The notes under the pieces: generated by a model
What the model was told of the DNA's origin: nothing
Seen by the model: only the letters and a program-made list of their open reading frames with translations
Database searches by the model: none
Assembly: GCA_017613995.1 (NCBI GenBank)
Contig: JAGACT010000050.1
Span: 1 to 8,965 of the forward strand
Direction: 5' to 3'
Source: Eubacteriaceae bacterium
GTDB lineage: Bacteria; Bacillota; Clostridia; Eubacteriales; Anaerofustaceae
DNA length: 8,965 nucleotides
Translations under genes and position numbers: made by a program
In this document: positions 1 through 6,282 of the stretch, one piece after another
How the letters are laid out: every line of letters starts with the position of its first letter
Numbering within the stretch: position 1 is the stretch's first letter

Positions 1-96
1 AATTATATGTTTTATGATCCTTCCCCTGTGGTTTACAATACAGATGTCGGTGACGGCTGCGTTTTCCATTTCTCAGATATCGGTATCGCTGCCTGA
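1..96 (+). CDS. C-terminal end of an unidentified protein (partial, enters from left edge)
   Basis: Frame 1 is open from the first base to a TGA at 94-96, giving 31 residues that end in ...HFSDIGIAA. The third codon positions are almost all pyrimidines (gat, cct, tcc, gtt, tac, gtc, ggt, gac, ggc, tgc), which is typical of real coding sequence and unlike the flanking frames. A 7-bp hairpin begins 3 bases after the stop. I do not recognise the family from so short a tail. This gene would converge on the minus-strand operon to its right. The opposite strand is also open here but translates to an arginine-rich sequence that looks like a shadow. The call rests on codon pattern alone. Confidence 0.45.
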   Translation, partial: NYMFYDPSPVVYNTDVGDGCVFHFSDIGIAA

Positions 97-98
97 TC

Positions 99-118
99 CG
101 GCTTTTCATATAAAGCCG
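99..118 (+). terminator. Hairpin just after the left-edge plus-strand gene
   Basis: Perfect inverted repeat CGGCTTT (99-105) / AAAGCCG (112-118) with loop TCATAT, 3 bases after the stop at 94-96. There is no run of T after it, so it is a weak terminator candidate. Its position directly behind a stop codon is the main support. Confidence 0.35.
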
Positions 119-155
119 AACGTCTGACTGTCGTCTCCCTGGGGATGGACCGGTT

Positions 156-170
156 GCCACCTGGGGTGGC
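156..170. other. Short hairpin in the left intergenic region
   Basis: GCCACC (156-161) pairs with GGTGGC (165-170) around a 3-base loop. On the minus strand this lies shortly after a strong Shine-Dalgarno-like AAGGAGGTGAT (190-200) that is followed by no convincing gene. The stretch may be a structured RNA or a decayed gene start; I cannot name it. Confidence 0.3.
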
Positions 171-230
171 GGCTCTGAGTGTCTGTACATCACCTCCTTA
201 AATGAAGCACTGAGGATCTATGCTGTGAGT

Positions 231-254
231 GAAGGCACCCGTGAGGGTGCCTTC
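231..254. terminator. Strong 10-bp hairpin, possibly a two-way terminator
   Basis: GAAGGCACCC (231-240), loop GTGA, GGGTGCCTTC (245-254): a perfect 10-bp stem with a tetraloop. It lies between a plus-strand gene end (96) and minus-strand genes arriving from the right, where a convergent terminator is expected. Neither side has a T-run, so Rho-independent termination is uncertain. Confidence 0.4.
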
Positions 255-355
255 AGATACGCAACATACCGCAGTGCGACCCTCAAGAGCGCTGCGGCTT
301 ATGGCGCTGTTTTCGATGTATTCCGGCTTCGGAGGCCTTTGGTGCGTATTCCTTC

Positions 356-496
356 TCAGGATAATCCCAATGAAATACGCGGCTTTTCTGTGTCCGAGTA
401 CGGCGGCTTGATACCGCTGGGTTTTACCCAATTCCCTGAAAACTGCCAGTCTGTTGTTATGATGATGTGGGAAACGATCTTCTTTCCCGATTCCAT
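356..496 (-). CDS. Possible 46-aa small protein of unknown function
   Basis: A minus-strand ORF starts at ATG 494-496 and stops at TGA 356-358. A good ribosome binding site, GGAAGGA (504-510), lies 7 bases upstream of the ATG. The product starts MESGKKIVSHIIITTDWQF and ends PRISLGLS; it is mixed in composition, with no signal peptide or membrane segment. I recognise no family. It lies downstream of the DUF4430 operon terminator, so it would need its own promoter, and I see no convincing one. Another frame of the same strand (198-611) is also open but has no ribosome binding site. The ribosome binding site and natural composition are the only support. Confidence 0.28.
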   Translation of the reverse strand: MESGKKIVSHIIITTDWQFSGNWVKPSGIKPPYSDTEKPRISLGLS

Positions 497-722
497 TGTA
501 GTATCCTTCCCGTTCCAAAACCGTTCGATTTTTAACCACAGGAGGACTCAGAAAAGAAAAAATGATAAAAAATATGCATTGTGTGATGGAATCATAAGCA
601 GAAAAGCGCAAAATCGCATGTATTTTGTATGCATTCGAATATTTTCAACGACTTTGAGCGTTATTCACAATTCCCATGGCCGGTTTCTGATATATCCGCA
701 AACGTCGGGATCCATAACCGAA

Positions 723-755
723 GCACAGCGCCTTCCGAATGGGAAGACGCTGTGC
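723..755 (-). terminator. Hairpin terminator of the kinase-regulator-DUF4430 operon
   Basis: GCACAGCG (723-730) pairs with CGCTGTGC (748-755), and CTTCC (732-736) with GGAAG (742-746). The one unpaired position (C731/A747) becomes a G-U pair on the minus-strand RNA, so the helix is continuous in that direction only. It starts 30 bases after the stop of the 785-2023 gene. The tail is CTTCGGTT rather than a clean U-tract. Confidence 0.6.
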
Positions 756-784
756 TGCAATAGAGTATCTCTGAACTTTTACGG

Positions 785-2023
785 TCACGGGCTCCAAACG
801 TATCCCAGATCCCTGCCCAGTCCTTCGCAGGTATAATGCCAGACTATGATGTCCCTGTCTGACAGCAGGTAGTTCGAACTCCCGTAGTTGGGGAACCAGC
901 CGTTCACGCTGTACATCCATCCGGATTCGGGACCGCAGTCGAATTCGCAGAGGTTGTTGATACCTTCCACGTAGTATCCCCCGAATTCCACGGTCCAGCT
1001 GTACTGGATCGGTATGCCCGAAGCGCTGCAGGCCCTTTTCAGGATATCGTAAACGGTCTCTCCGGAAACGAACTGTACCGTGGACGGAGCGAGGATGATC
1101 CCGTTTGGAGGAACAAAGCTGTTTTTGCCTTCAGCAAGATCCCCCATGTGGTCCAGCAGGGTATAGCACACTATGGATATGGTGCAGGTATGGATGTCGG
1201 ATTCGGTCATGTATTCGGTAACGGAAGTCGTTTCTATCACGGGAACGGTTCCGCCCTGGGCCATGACGGAAGCCTCGTAGGCTTCCCTGAGGGCCATGGC
1301 GTCCTCCATCTCCTTCTCCCGCCTCTCCTCTTCCGCGGTGAGTACCGATGGCGGGAAAACGTCCTGGTCCGGGGCATCCTCCAGTTTTTTCAAAAGGAAG
1401 CCGCTGAGGGACTGAATGGATATGCCGCTTATTTCGGAAAAGACGCTTATACCGTCGTCGTTCTGCACGACGGTCAGCTGATATCCGGAGAATAACCTGA
1501 CCGCGTCAGACGTAGGATCGGTGACAAGGGTGAGTTCCCCGAAAAAGACCTTAATGGTCTGGGTGCCGGGATAGCTCTCCACGGAAAAGAACGCGGGGGC
1601 TTCGGATGATATCACTCCTGCGGGGGAGGAGACCCTGAGCACTCCCTGCTCCGGGGATATCCGGTACAGGACCGCTCCGAAGACGTTTCTTATCACGGCA
1701 AGCCCGTCGGTATCGGTCTCCACGGATACCCTGGAGTTTCCGTCCATAACGAAGCTTCCCGCGCCGGTCACCTCGAATAACGCTTCAGTACCCGGCGACG
1801 TATAGACTTCATCATCCTCCTCGAGCCCGATGTCTTCCTTCAGACTGTAACCGGTGCCCATCCTGACCACCGTGGCCTGTCCCCTGAGGGATGTGATCAT
1901 AATCCTGGCCTCATCCCTTTCCGTAAAAAGATTCCTGCTGCTGCCCACGAACATGATTATACCCGCGGCAAACAGTATCAGCAGTACGGAGGCCGTTATG
2001 ACCGCTGTTTTTCTCGTTTTCAT
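785..2023 (-). CDS. Membrane-anchored FecR-like/DUF4430 (transcobalamin-like) surface protein
   Basis: The 412-aa product has a basic N-terminus (MKTRK) and one hydrophobic segment at about residues 7-27, so it is anchored with most of the chain outside the cell. Residues about 38-185 look like a FecR-type beta domain (LRGQATVVRMGTG, VSSPAGVISSEAPAFFSV, GYQLTV). Residues about 228-255 are a charged, probably helical linker (EEERREKEMEDAM). Residues about 283-405 match DUF4430, the domain related to the C-terminal part of transcobalamin/intrinsic factor: GETVYDIL (321-328), CEFDCGPESGWMYSVNGWFPNY (359-380, written here in full only as landmarks CEFDCG and GWMYSVNGW) and a final DIIVWHY. The start overlaps the regulator stop (ATGA, 2020-2023) and has AGGAGA upstream. 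As third gene of an operon behind a cobalamin riboswitch, a corrinoid-binding role is attractive but inferred. DUF4430 also occurs in proteins not tied to B12. Confidence 0.88.
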   Translation of the reverse strand: MKTRKTAVITASVLLILFAAGIIMFVGSSRNLFTERDEARIMITSLRGQATVVRMGTGYSLKEDIGLEEDDEVYTSPGTEALFEVTGAGSFVMDGNSRVSVETDTDGLAVIRNVFGAVLYRISPEQGVLRVSSPAGVISSEAPAFFSVESYPGTQTIKVFFGELTLVTDPTSDAVRLFSGYQLTVVQNDDGISVFSEISGISIQSLSGFLLKKLEDAPDQDVFPPSVLTAEEERREKEMEDAMALREAYEASVMAQGGTVPVIETTSVTEYMTESDIHTCTISIVCYTLLDHMGDLAEGKNSFVPPNGIILAPSTVQFVSGETVYDILKRACSASGIPIQYSWTVEFGGYYVEGINNLCEFDCGPESGWMYSVNGWFPNYGSSNYLLSDRDIIVWHYTCEGLGRDLGYVWSP

Positions 2024-2847
2024 CTGTGTTCTCCTGTTGCGGGGTCATTCTCCAGTTCCGCTTTACGGCGCACGAGATAACCCAGTGTATATTCACCCCA
2101 GCTGTACTGGGACATATATTCCCCGTTGAACTGCATCACGGCTTCGGGATCTCCGTCCATGAACCTGAAAAGGTCGCAGTCGACCCTGTCGGTGCACAGG
2201 TTCACGAACCTTCCGTCCCGTCTGATTATATCGGAGGCTCCGTTTTCCTGAAGATCCTTCTCCAGGTTTATCAGGGCCTTGCGGTACTTGCTGGAGGAGT
2301 TTTCCGAATACACATCACCCTCGAACAGCACCGGGAAAGCGCTCTCCGCGCTTACCGCTCCTCCCCTCCTGTCCACCAGAAGGGCCAGCAGTTCCAGGGA
2401 GTTCTTCGAATGTATCACAAGGGCATTCCCGTCCAGGAACACACCGAACCGGCCGAAGGTTCGTATGGATACCCGTTTTTTCATCCTGGCGGAAAGAAGC
2501 TTCGCCCTGCGGGCCATATCTTCCACCCGTTCCCTGGAATAGGGTTTAAGAACTATGTAATCTCCCCGCACATCCAGTATATCGGGAGTATATTCGGGAA
2601 AAGCGGTGATGAACACTATCACCATTTCCGGAGAGATCTTTCTGAGTTCCGAAGCCAGCTCTATCCCGTTCATGCCAGGCATCTGCACATCCAGCAGGGC
2701 CAGTTCCACCGTGCTGTGCATAGCATACTCCAGAGCCTCCTCGCTTCTGGTGAACATTGCCTGCATCTCAATTCCGTCTATGCCGGAGCATTCGATATCG
2801 AACATGTCCAGCATCAGAGGCTCATCATCGACAAGTATGGTCTTCAC
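2020..2847 (-). CDS. Response regulator: receiver + winged helix + BTAD-like tail
   Basis: This 275-aa protein is the cytoplasmic partner of the kinase encoded just upstream. The receiver domain (about 1-118) has the acidic pair D7/D8, phosphoacceptor D53 (LLDVQMPGMNG), T81 and K101 (LKPY). Residues about 126-215 form an OmpR/SARP-like winged helix (RTFGRFGVFLDG, LELLALLVDRRGG). A short BTAD-like end follows, with the YMSQYSWGEY motif at 244-253. It is not a LytTR regulator, although its kinase is LytS-like. The start is GTG (2845-2847), overlapping the kinase stop as GTGA, with AGGAGG in front; this indicates translational coupling. The stop overlaps the next gene as ATGA. A paralogue with the same domain order lies at 5374-6179. 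Target promoters are unknown. Confidence 0.92.
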   Translation of the reverse strand: MKTILVDDEPLMLDMFDIECSGIDGIEMQAMFTRSEEALEYAMHSTVELALLDVQMPGMNGIELASELRKISPEMVIVFITAFPEYTPDILDVRGDYIVLKPYSRERVEDMARRAKLLSARMKKRVSIRTFGRFGVFLDGNALVIHSKNSLELLALLVDRRGGAVSAESAFPVLFEGDVYSENSSSKYRKALINLEKDLQENGASDIIRRDGRFVNLCTDRVDCDLFRFMDGDPEAVMQFNGEYMSQYSWGEYTLGYLVRRKAELENDPATGEHR

Positions 2848-4628
2848 TGAACGCTCCTCCTTTGTTTCGGTATCTTTATGGTCACGGCAGTGCCGTTCCC
2901 GGGTTCGCTATCTATTGATACTTCGGCCTGCAGCAGCAGCTTCAGGCGCTCCGTGGCGTTGGATATGCCTACTCCCTTGTCCTCCCCCTCTGAGAGGATC
3001 GAAGTGTCGAATCCCACACCGTTGTCTTCCACGGTTATAATGTAGTTTTCTTCGTCCGCAAAGGAGGCTATCCTTACCCTCCCGCCGGAGGGATTCGGGT
3101 ACACGCCGTGCTTGACGGCGTTTTCCACGAAGGGCTGCACGGACAGGGGCGGCACGCTGAAGGAAGCCTCCCTGATGTCGTAAATGATCTCAAGGCGGTC
3201 CCGGAACCGCTCCCCCTCTATCTTCGCGTATGCCATTATGTGCTCCAGTTCCTTTTCAAAAGGTATTATTGATACGTCGGACATGGCGTTTATGTTGAAT
3301 CTCAGATAATCCGCGAAATCCAGGACCATCTGGTACGCCCTGTCGGGAGCCTTCTTTATCAGCACACGGATGGTGGAGAGGGCATTGTAGATGAAATGGG
3401 GCTGCATCTGGCTCATCATGACCTTCATCTTGCTCTCTGTCAGCTCCCTTGAGAGGACGGTGTTTCTGGTAGCCTCGTTGTAAATATTTACGGTGAGGAT
3501 GACCGACTGGATCACCGAAAAGACGAGGCAGAGAATGTACCTGGCGTGGATCACGCTTCTGTATGCGTCGGGGCCAATAACACATCCCGTCAGGATGCCC
3601 GCTGAAAGGCACAGTATACCAAAGACGGAAAGATTCCTGTAGCGGAAGTTCATTTCGTCATCCTCCAGGACATCGCAGAAAAGAGATACCGCAAGTTCCG
3701 CTAGAAGGAGCAGAAACACCGCAGGTTCTCCCGCGGTCATATCCATGCCCCCCGTAAAGTGCAGCAGGGTCCCCATGACCATAAGGATCACGGAAGCGTA
3801 AAACAGGCATAGACATATCCTTAGGGGTCTTCCCTTCGTGCGCATGCACAGAAAGAAGGCAAACAGTACGGGACATACCCTTATGGCCAGTTCGCCTATG
3901 ATGTATTCGATATACCCGGTGTAGGCCTCCGTACGTGGCATTCCGCACCGGCAGATGAGAGAAATCCCCATGAACGTAACGAACGCGCCCATGAGGGCAT
4001 AGGCCGTAATACCCTCCGAAGACGAAATGTTCACCAGTGAAAACAGAAACAGCAGTATGCCGAAAATGATGACCGCTACGGAAATATAGTAGTCAAGATA
4101 ACTGTCACCCGAGGCGTAAAGCATCGTTTCCGCATGGGTGCCCAGCACCGTCTCTGGAACGGCACCGATATTAAGGATATACGGACAGTGCATGACAAGG
4201 GTGATCTGCCGGTCGGAGTATTCCTCGGTAAGGGGCACGAAGACCCATCCCGGCACCGGAGTGACCCTTTGCCCGTTTATGGTGGAATCCGATACGAAAA
4301 CCATCTCACTGCCGATATATACTTCCGTCAGATATGAAGGGTTTCTGAAAGCCAGAAACGTGCCTTCCGTGATCATGGAGGGCAAAGTCTTCACGAGTCT
4401 GACTTCATACGAACCCATTTTGAACATACAAACAGGAAGTGATTCGGGATGATACTCATCGTCACCTATAAAAACGGTCCATCCGTGATTGAATTCAATC
4501 AGTTTCGAATCATATTTACGGCCTACGGCATCCCTTACGGGAAGATTGCCCGAAGCAAGGACAAGACAAAGTGCAAACACGAGGATGACGATAAATACCA
4601 TGGCAACCATTGTGTTCCTTGTTTTCAT
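2844..4628 (-). CDS. LytS-type sensor histidine kinase with extracellular sensor and multiple membrane helices
   Basis: The 594-aa product has a signal-anchor helix at about 8-26, an extracytoplasmic domain of about 150 residues (28-175), then about seven hydrophobic segments between 178 and 383, as in 7TMR-DISM-type receptors. After a short linker comes a His_kinase domain with the H-box SQMQPHFIYNAL (His about 411). The HATPase domain has N-box PFVENAVKHG (Asn about 503), G1 DNGVGF (about 536), G2 KGVGISN (about 552) and G3 GNGTAVTI (about 578). All key catalytic residues are present. I chose ATG at 4626-4628, which follows GGGAGGG with 6-base spacing; a GTG one codon earlier (4629-4631) is possible. 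It is the first gene of a three-gene operon. Its leader carries a cobalamin riboswitch and a terminator, so transcription is probably reduced when corrinoid is plentiful. The ligand of the outer domain is unknown. Confidence 0.92.
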   Translation of the reverse strand: MKTRNTMVAMVFIVILVFALCLVLASGNLPVRDAVGRKYDSKLIEFNHGWTVFIGDDEYHPESLPVCMFKMGSYEVRLVKTLPSMITEGTFLAFRNPSYLTEVYIGSEMVFVSDSTINGQRVTPVPGWVFVPLTEEYSDRQITLVMHCPYILNIGAVPETVLGTHAETMLYASGDSYLDYYISVAVIIFGILLFLFSLVNISSSEGITAYALMGAFVTFMGISLICRCGMPRTEAYTGYIEYIIGELAIRVCPVLFAFFLCMRTKGRPLRICLCLFYASVILMVMGTLLHFTGGMDMTAGEPAVFLLLLAELAVSLFCDVLEDDEMNFRYRNLSVFGILCLSAGILTGCVIGPDAYRSVIHARYILCLVFSVIQSVILTVNIYNEATRNTVLSRELTESKMKVMMSQMQPHFIYNALSTIRVLIKKAPDRAYQMVLDFADYLRFNINAMSDVSIIPFEKELEHIMAYAKIEGERFRDRLEIIYDIREASFSVPPLSVQPFVENAVKHGVYPNPSGGRVRIASFADEENYIITVEDNGVGFDTSILSEGEDKGVGISNATERLKLLLQAEVSIDSEPGNGTAVTIKIPKQRRSVQ

Positions 4629-4717
4629 CACATGCCCTCCCCGTAATCAGTGTATATGGTCTGAATGTATCTGGCTGCACCGCCGCGAGCCTTCAGAAGA
4701 GAATAATGATCACCTCA

Positions 4718-4733
4718 GCCGCTTATCAGCGGC
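4718..4733. other. Hairpin between leader terminator and kinase start
   Basis: GCCGCT (4718-4723), loop TATC, AGCGGC (4728-4733), perfect 6-bp stem. It lies in the kinase mRNA leader, about 90 bases before the start codon. No U-tract follows, so it is probably not a terminator. It may simply structure the leader. Confidence 0.3.
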
Positions 4734-4754
4734 ACCTGCTGCGATAATAATAAA

Positions 4755-4774
4755 GCAGGCTTTCAGAAGCCTGC
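4755..4774 (-). terminator. U-tract terminator in the kinase leader (copy A)
   Basis: On the minus strand GCAGGCTT, loop CTGA, AAGCCTGC is followed by TTTATTATTAT: a textbook Rho-independent terminator. It lies about 100 bases after the riboswitch end (4871) and about 125 bases before the kinase start. It can therefore act as the riboswitch expression platform and also end the transcript of the small gene at 5060-5272. The other riboswitch copy has a terminator in the same place with a different sequence (8063-8085). Confidence 0.8.
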
Positions 4775-4775
4775 C

Positions 4776-4838
4776 TATGCATGGATATAAATATATATCA
4801 CGAATCTAAATCCCTGGGAAACATCTGATCCATGCATA
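4776..4838 (-). repeat. 11-bp long-range inverted repeat between riboswitch A and its terminator
   Basis: TATGCATGGAT (4776-4786) is perfectly complementary to ATCCATGCATA (4828-4838), separated by 41 bases. It abuts the terminator hairpin (4755-4774). Copy B has the same arrangement (8091-8099 / 8142-8150) although the surrounding bases have diverged. This supports a conserved RNA helix in the leader, possibly part of the switching platform. Confidence 0.5.
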
Positions 4839-4870
4839 CCGGCTTTGGCAGCAGCATTACTTAAGGATGC

Positions 4871-5029
4871 GGCGTGTATCTGACTTATCTCCTTTATGGG
4901 CGCTTCACAGTGCCCTGCGCGTCGGGGATCCCACCCGGTTCCACGTTTCACGCATCCGAATTTTTTTCATTATACTACAGCGAACCGACACAAGCAAGTA
5001 CCATTCGGTTCCGGAGCCCGCACCGAAGT
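4871..5029 (-). promoter_or_regulatory. Cobalamin (B12) riboswitch, copy A, upstream of the intact kinase operon
   Basis: The minus-strand RNA shows cobalamin aptamer landmarks in the right order: GGTGC near the 5' end (5020-5024); GGAACCGGGTGGGATCC (core GTGGGATCC at 4926-4934), resembling the GGGAA-CCGGTG-AAATCC core; GGGCACTGTGA (CACTGTGA at 4905-4912); and the 3' AAGTCAGATACACGCC (AGTCAGATAC at 4876-4885), corresponding to AGCCAGGAGACCTGCC. A stem GAACCGA/TCGGTTC lies in the 5' half. In the family, bound corrinoid shuts off downstream genes, mostly B12 synthesis or uptake. The 5' boundary is approximate. The segment between CACTGTGA and AAGTCAG is short, so it would be a compact member. 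Recognised by eye; no covariance model was run. Confidence 0.8.
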
Positions 5030-5030
5030 G

Positions 5031-5058
5031 TATTTACTCTGTTCATATGATTCGTCAG
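5031..5058 (-). promoter_or_regulatory. Promoter of riboswitch A / kinase operon
   Basis: On the minus strand CTGACG (5053-5058), a 16-base spacer and TAAATA (5031-5036) form a plausible sigma-A promoter. It starts one base after the stop codon of the 5060-5272 gene. Transcription would begin near 5024-5026, at the 5' edge of the riboswitch. The same elements occur in copy B (8346-8373). Confidence 0.55.
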
Positions 5059-5059
5059 T

Positions 5060-5272
5060 TCATACTCGACTTATCTTTATTGGCAGTGCGACAGATTCTT
5101 GATCATAATAACAATTAGCAGAGTAATTATTGAAAATATATCTGACGGGATTATTATTAACGGTGGTCTGTGCATCCAACCCCGGGAACCCTCCCGTCAC
5201 TGAATAGGCCGTCAGAATAAGGGACGCCATCACTACGAGCACGGCTGCCGCTATCATCTTTTTCATATTCAT
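5060..5272 (-). CDS. 70-aa secreted peptide of unknown function
   Basis: The product has a signal-peptide-like start (MNMKKM, then AAAVLVVMASLILTAYS at about 8-24). Cleavage near AYS would release about 45 residues, including TTVNNNPVRYIFNNYSANCYY with one Cys. ATG at 5270-5272 has AAGGGAG (5280-5286) 7 bases upstream; the internal ATG at 5264-5266 is less well placed. I recognise no family. It follows the broken regulator by about 100 bases, the slot that the DUF4430 gene occupies in the intact operon. From residue 32 on it lies inside the 309-bp repeat, while the signal peptide lies outside it. It could be a real peptide, a fusion formed at the repeat boundary, or the remnant of a larger exported protein. 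Confidence 0.55.
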   Translation of the reverse strand: MNMKKMIAAAVLVVMASLILTAYSVTGGFPGLDAQTTVNNNPVRYIFNNYSANCYYDQESVALPIKISRV

Positions 5273-5312
5273 AAATGCACTCCCTTAAAGGACGCACCGC
5301 AGACGACACCGA

Positions 5313-5329
5313 CTGTATCTTACATACAG
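5313..5329. promoter_or_regulatory. Operator-like palindrome before the 70-aa gene
   Basis: CTGTAT (5313-5318), 5-base spacer, ATACAG (5324-5329), in the gap between the second regulator and the 70-aa gene. On the minus strand a TATGAT (5333-5338) that could be a -10 box lies just upstream, so the palindrome would cover the transcription start. A -35 box is not clear. The binding protein is unknown; a transcription factor site or a small hairpin are both possible. Confidence 0.3.
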
Positions 5330-5373
5330 GGTATCATACGGCGTGTCACAGATTCGTTACACGGACAGGCTTC

Positions 5374-6179
5374 TTAAGACAAAACTCTGCTTTTTATTTC
5401 CATCAGGCTTCCGACGCGCTCCTCCGCCCAGCTGTAGTCCGTCATATATTTCCCGTCGAAGAAGGCCGCGGCCTTTTTATTGCCGTCCAGCATCTCGTAA
5501 AGATCGCAGCCGAATCTGGCGATATCCAGATATTTGCCCCTGCTATTGTCCTCGCAGAGGATATCGTCTATGCCCTCCTGCTCCAGGATCTGCCTGAGCC
5601 TCATCATGGTGACGCGCCATACGCTGGGGAATTTGTGTCGTAGTCCCGCTCCTCCCAGATGTTGAAAAGCGCCTCCTGGGGGGTCAGGATGGCTCCCCTC
5701 TTGTCCACCATCAGGGCAAGGAGCTCCTTGGCTTTGGAATAGCGGAAATATACCGGCCGGCCATCGACGAACACCTCAAAGGTGCCGAAGGTGCGCATGA
5801 ATACCCTTTTCTTCAGCCTCTTCGAAAGCAGCAGGGCGCGTTCTATCACGTCCACCACGTCCTGCCTGTCGTAGGGCTTGAGGACATAATAGTCTGCCTT
5901 GACGTTTATGAAATCCTCCAGGTACTTCTTGTGGGCACTGACGAACACTATGATCACGTCTTCGTTTATCTTCCTCAGTTCTTTTGCCAGTTCCACTCCG
6001 TTCATTTTGGGCATCTCAATATCCAGCAGGGCGAACTCCACGGGGTTTTTCCTGGCATATTCAAGAGCCTCCTCACCACTGGTGAACTCCCCCACCAGTT
6101 CGATATCCGGGATGTCTGAACATTCCGTCTTGAACTGCATAAGCATCCATAACTCGTCGTCTACAAAAATGGTTTTCAT
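5374..6179 (-). pseudogene. Second response regulator, frameshifted (receiver + winged helix + BTAD-like tail)
   Basis: The gene is a paralogue of 2020-2847 with the same domain order. The N-terminal part (5604-6179, 191 aa) keeps D7/D8, D53 (LLDIEMPKMNG), S81, K101 (LKPY) and the start of the winged helix (RTFGTFEVFVDG, KELLALMVDKRG). The frame then ends in ...NSPAYGASP. The remaining domain continues in another frame as MMRLRQILEQEG ... YMTDYSWAEER (5374-5607). Adding one base between 5618 and 5619 turns the junction into NSPAYWRVTMMRLRQ, which aligns with the intact paralogue, so exactly one base is missing. The stop of part one overlaps the ATG of part two (ATGA), so re-initiation could still make two pieces. 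ATG at 6177-6179 has GGAGG upstream. Its kinase gene is gone except for a few codons. A sequencing error cannot be excluded. Confidence 0.85.
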
Positions 6180-6192
6180 GATAATCCTCCAT

Positions 6193-6219
6193 GGGTATCC
6201 TTATGGTCACTGCAGTACC
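6193..6219 (-). pseudogene. Remnant of a histidine kinase C-terminus (scrap 1)
   Basis: Directly before the second regulator the minus strand encodes GTAVTIRIP, matching GTAVTIKIP at the end of the intact kinase. It sits the same short distance before a regulator start as in the intact operon. Nothing kinase-like precedes it: the ATPase gene ends at 6283, about 60 bases upstream. After IP the frame runs into the regulator start without the expected stop, so the end is also altered. Only nine codons support it, but position and DNA match agree. Confidence 0.5.
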
Positions 6220-6244
6220 TGCTGCCTGATATCTTAGCCTTATT

Positions 6245-6272
6245 CCGGCAGGTGTATCCTTCCGTATGCCGG
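6245..6272. other. Inverted repeat after the ATPase gene
   Basis: CCGGCA (6245-6250) / TGCCGG (6267-6272), 16-base loop, starting about 10 bases beyond the ATPase stop on the minus strand. The stem is short and there is no U-tract, so a terminator role is weak. Confidence 0.25.
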
Positions 6273-6282
6273 GATATGTTTC

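Larger units (their letters stand above)
4871..5179 (-). repeat. 309-bp direct repeat, copy A (gene 3' end + promoter + cobalamin riboswitch)
   Basis: It matches 8186-8494 in the same orientation over the full 309 bases without a gap. I count 12 differences (about 96% identity), six of them clustered at 4893-4901. The repeat contains, in minus-strand order, the last 39 codons of the 70-aa gene plus its stop, a promoter, and the riboswitch; it ends exactly at the riboswitch 3' boundary. There are no terminal inverted repeats and no transposase, so it is a duplicated leader rather than an insertion sequence. Confidence 0.95.

Noticed and set aside
2..190. Minus-strand open frame beginning just after AAGGAGG
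   Set aside because: The ATG is only 2 bases from the ribosome binding site, the product is extremely Arg-rich, and the plus frame at 1-96 has far better codon pattern.
198..611. 137-codon open frame on the minus strand
   Set aside because: No ribosome binding site at its start, odd composition with a His run, and it runs through the 10-bp hairpin. A better-supported small ORF (356-496) uses another frame of the same strand.
225..836. 203-codon open frame on the plus strand
   Set aside because: It runs across the operon terminator and into the end of the DUF4430 gene on the other strand; composition is unlike a protein family and no ribosome binding site is present.
4905..4970. Minus-strand 21-aa ORF starting MKKIRMRETW inside riboswitch A
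   Set aside because: It consists of aptamer core sequence and ends in the conserved CACTGTGA; no ribosome binding site. A typical spurious ORF in a riboswitch.
4867..5118. Plus-strand open frames over repeat A (and 8167-8433 over repeat B)
   Set aside because: They are antisense to the riboswitch. Their similarity to each other follows from the DNA repeat, not from protein selection.
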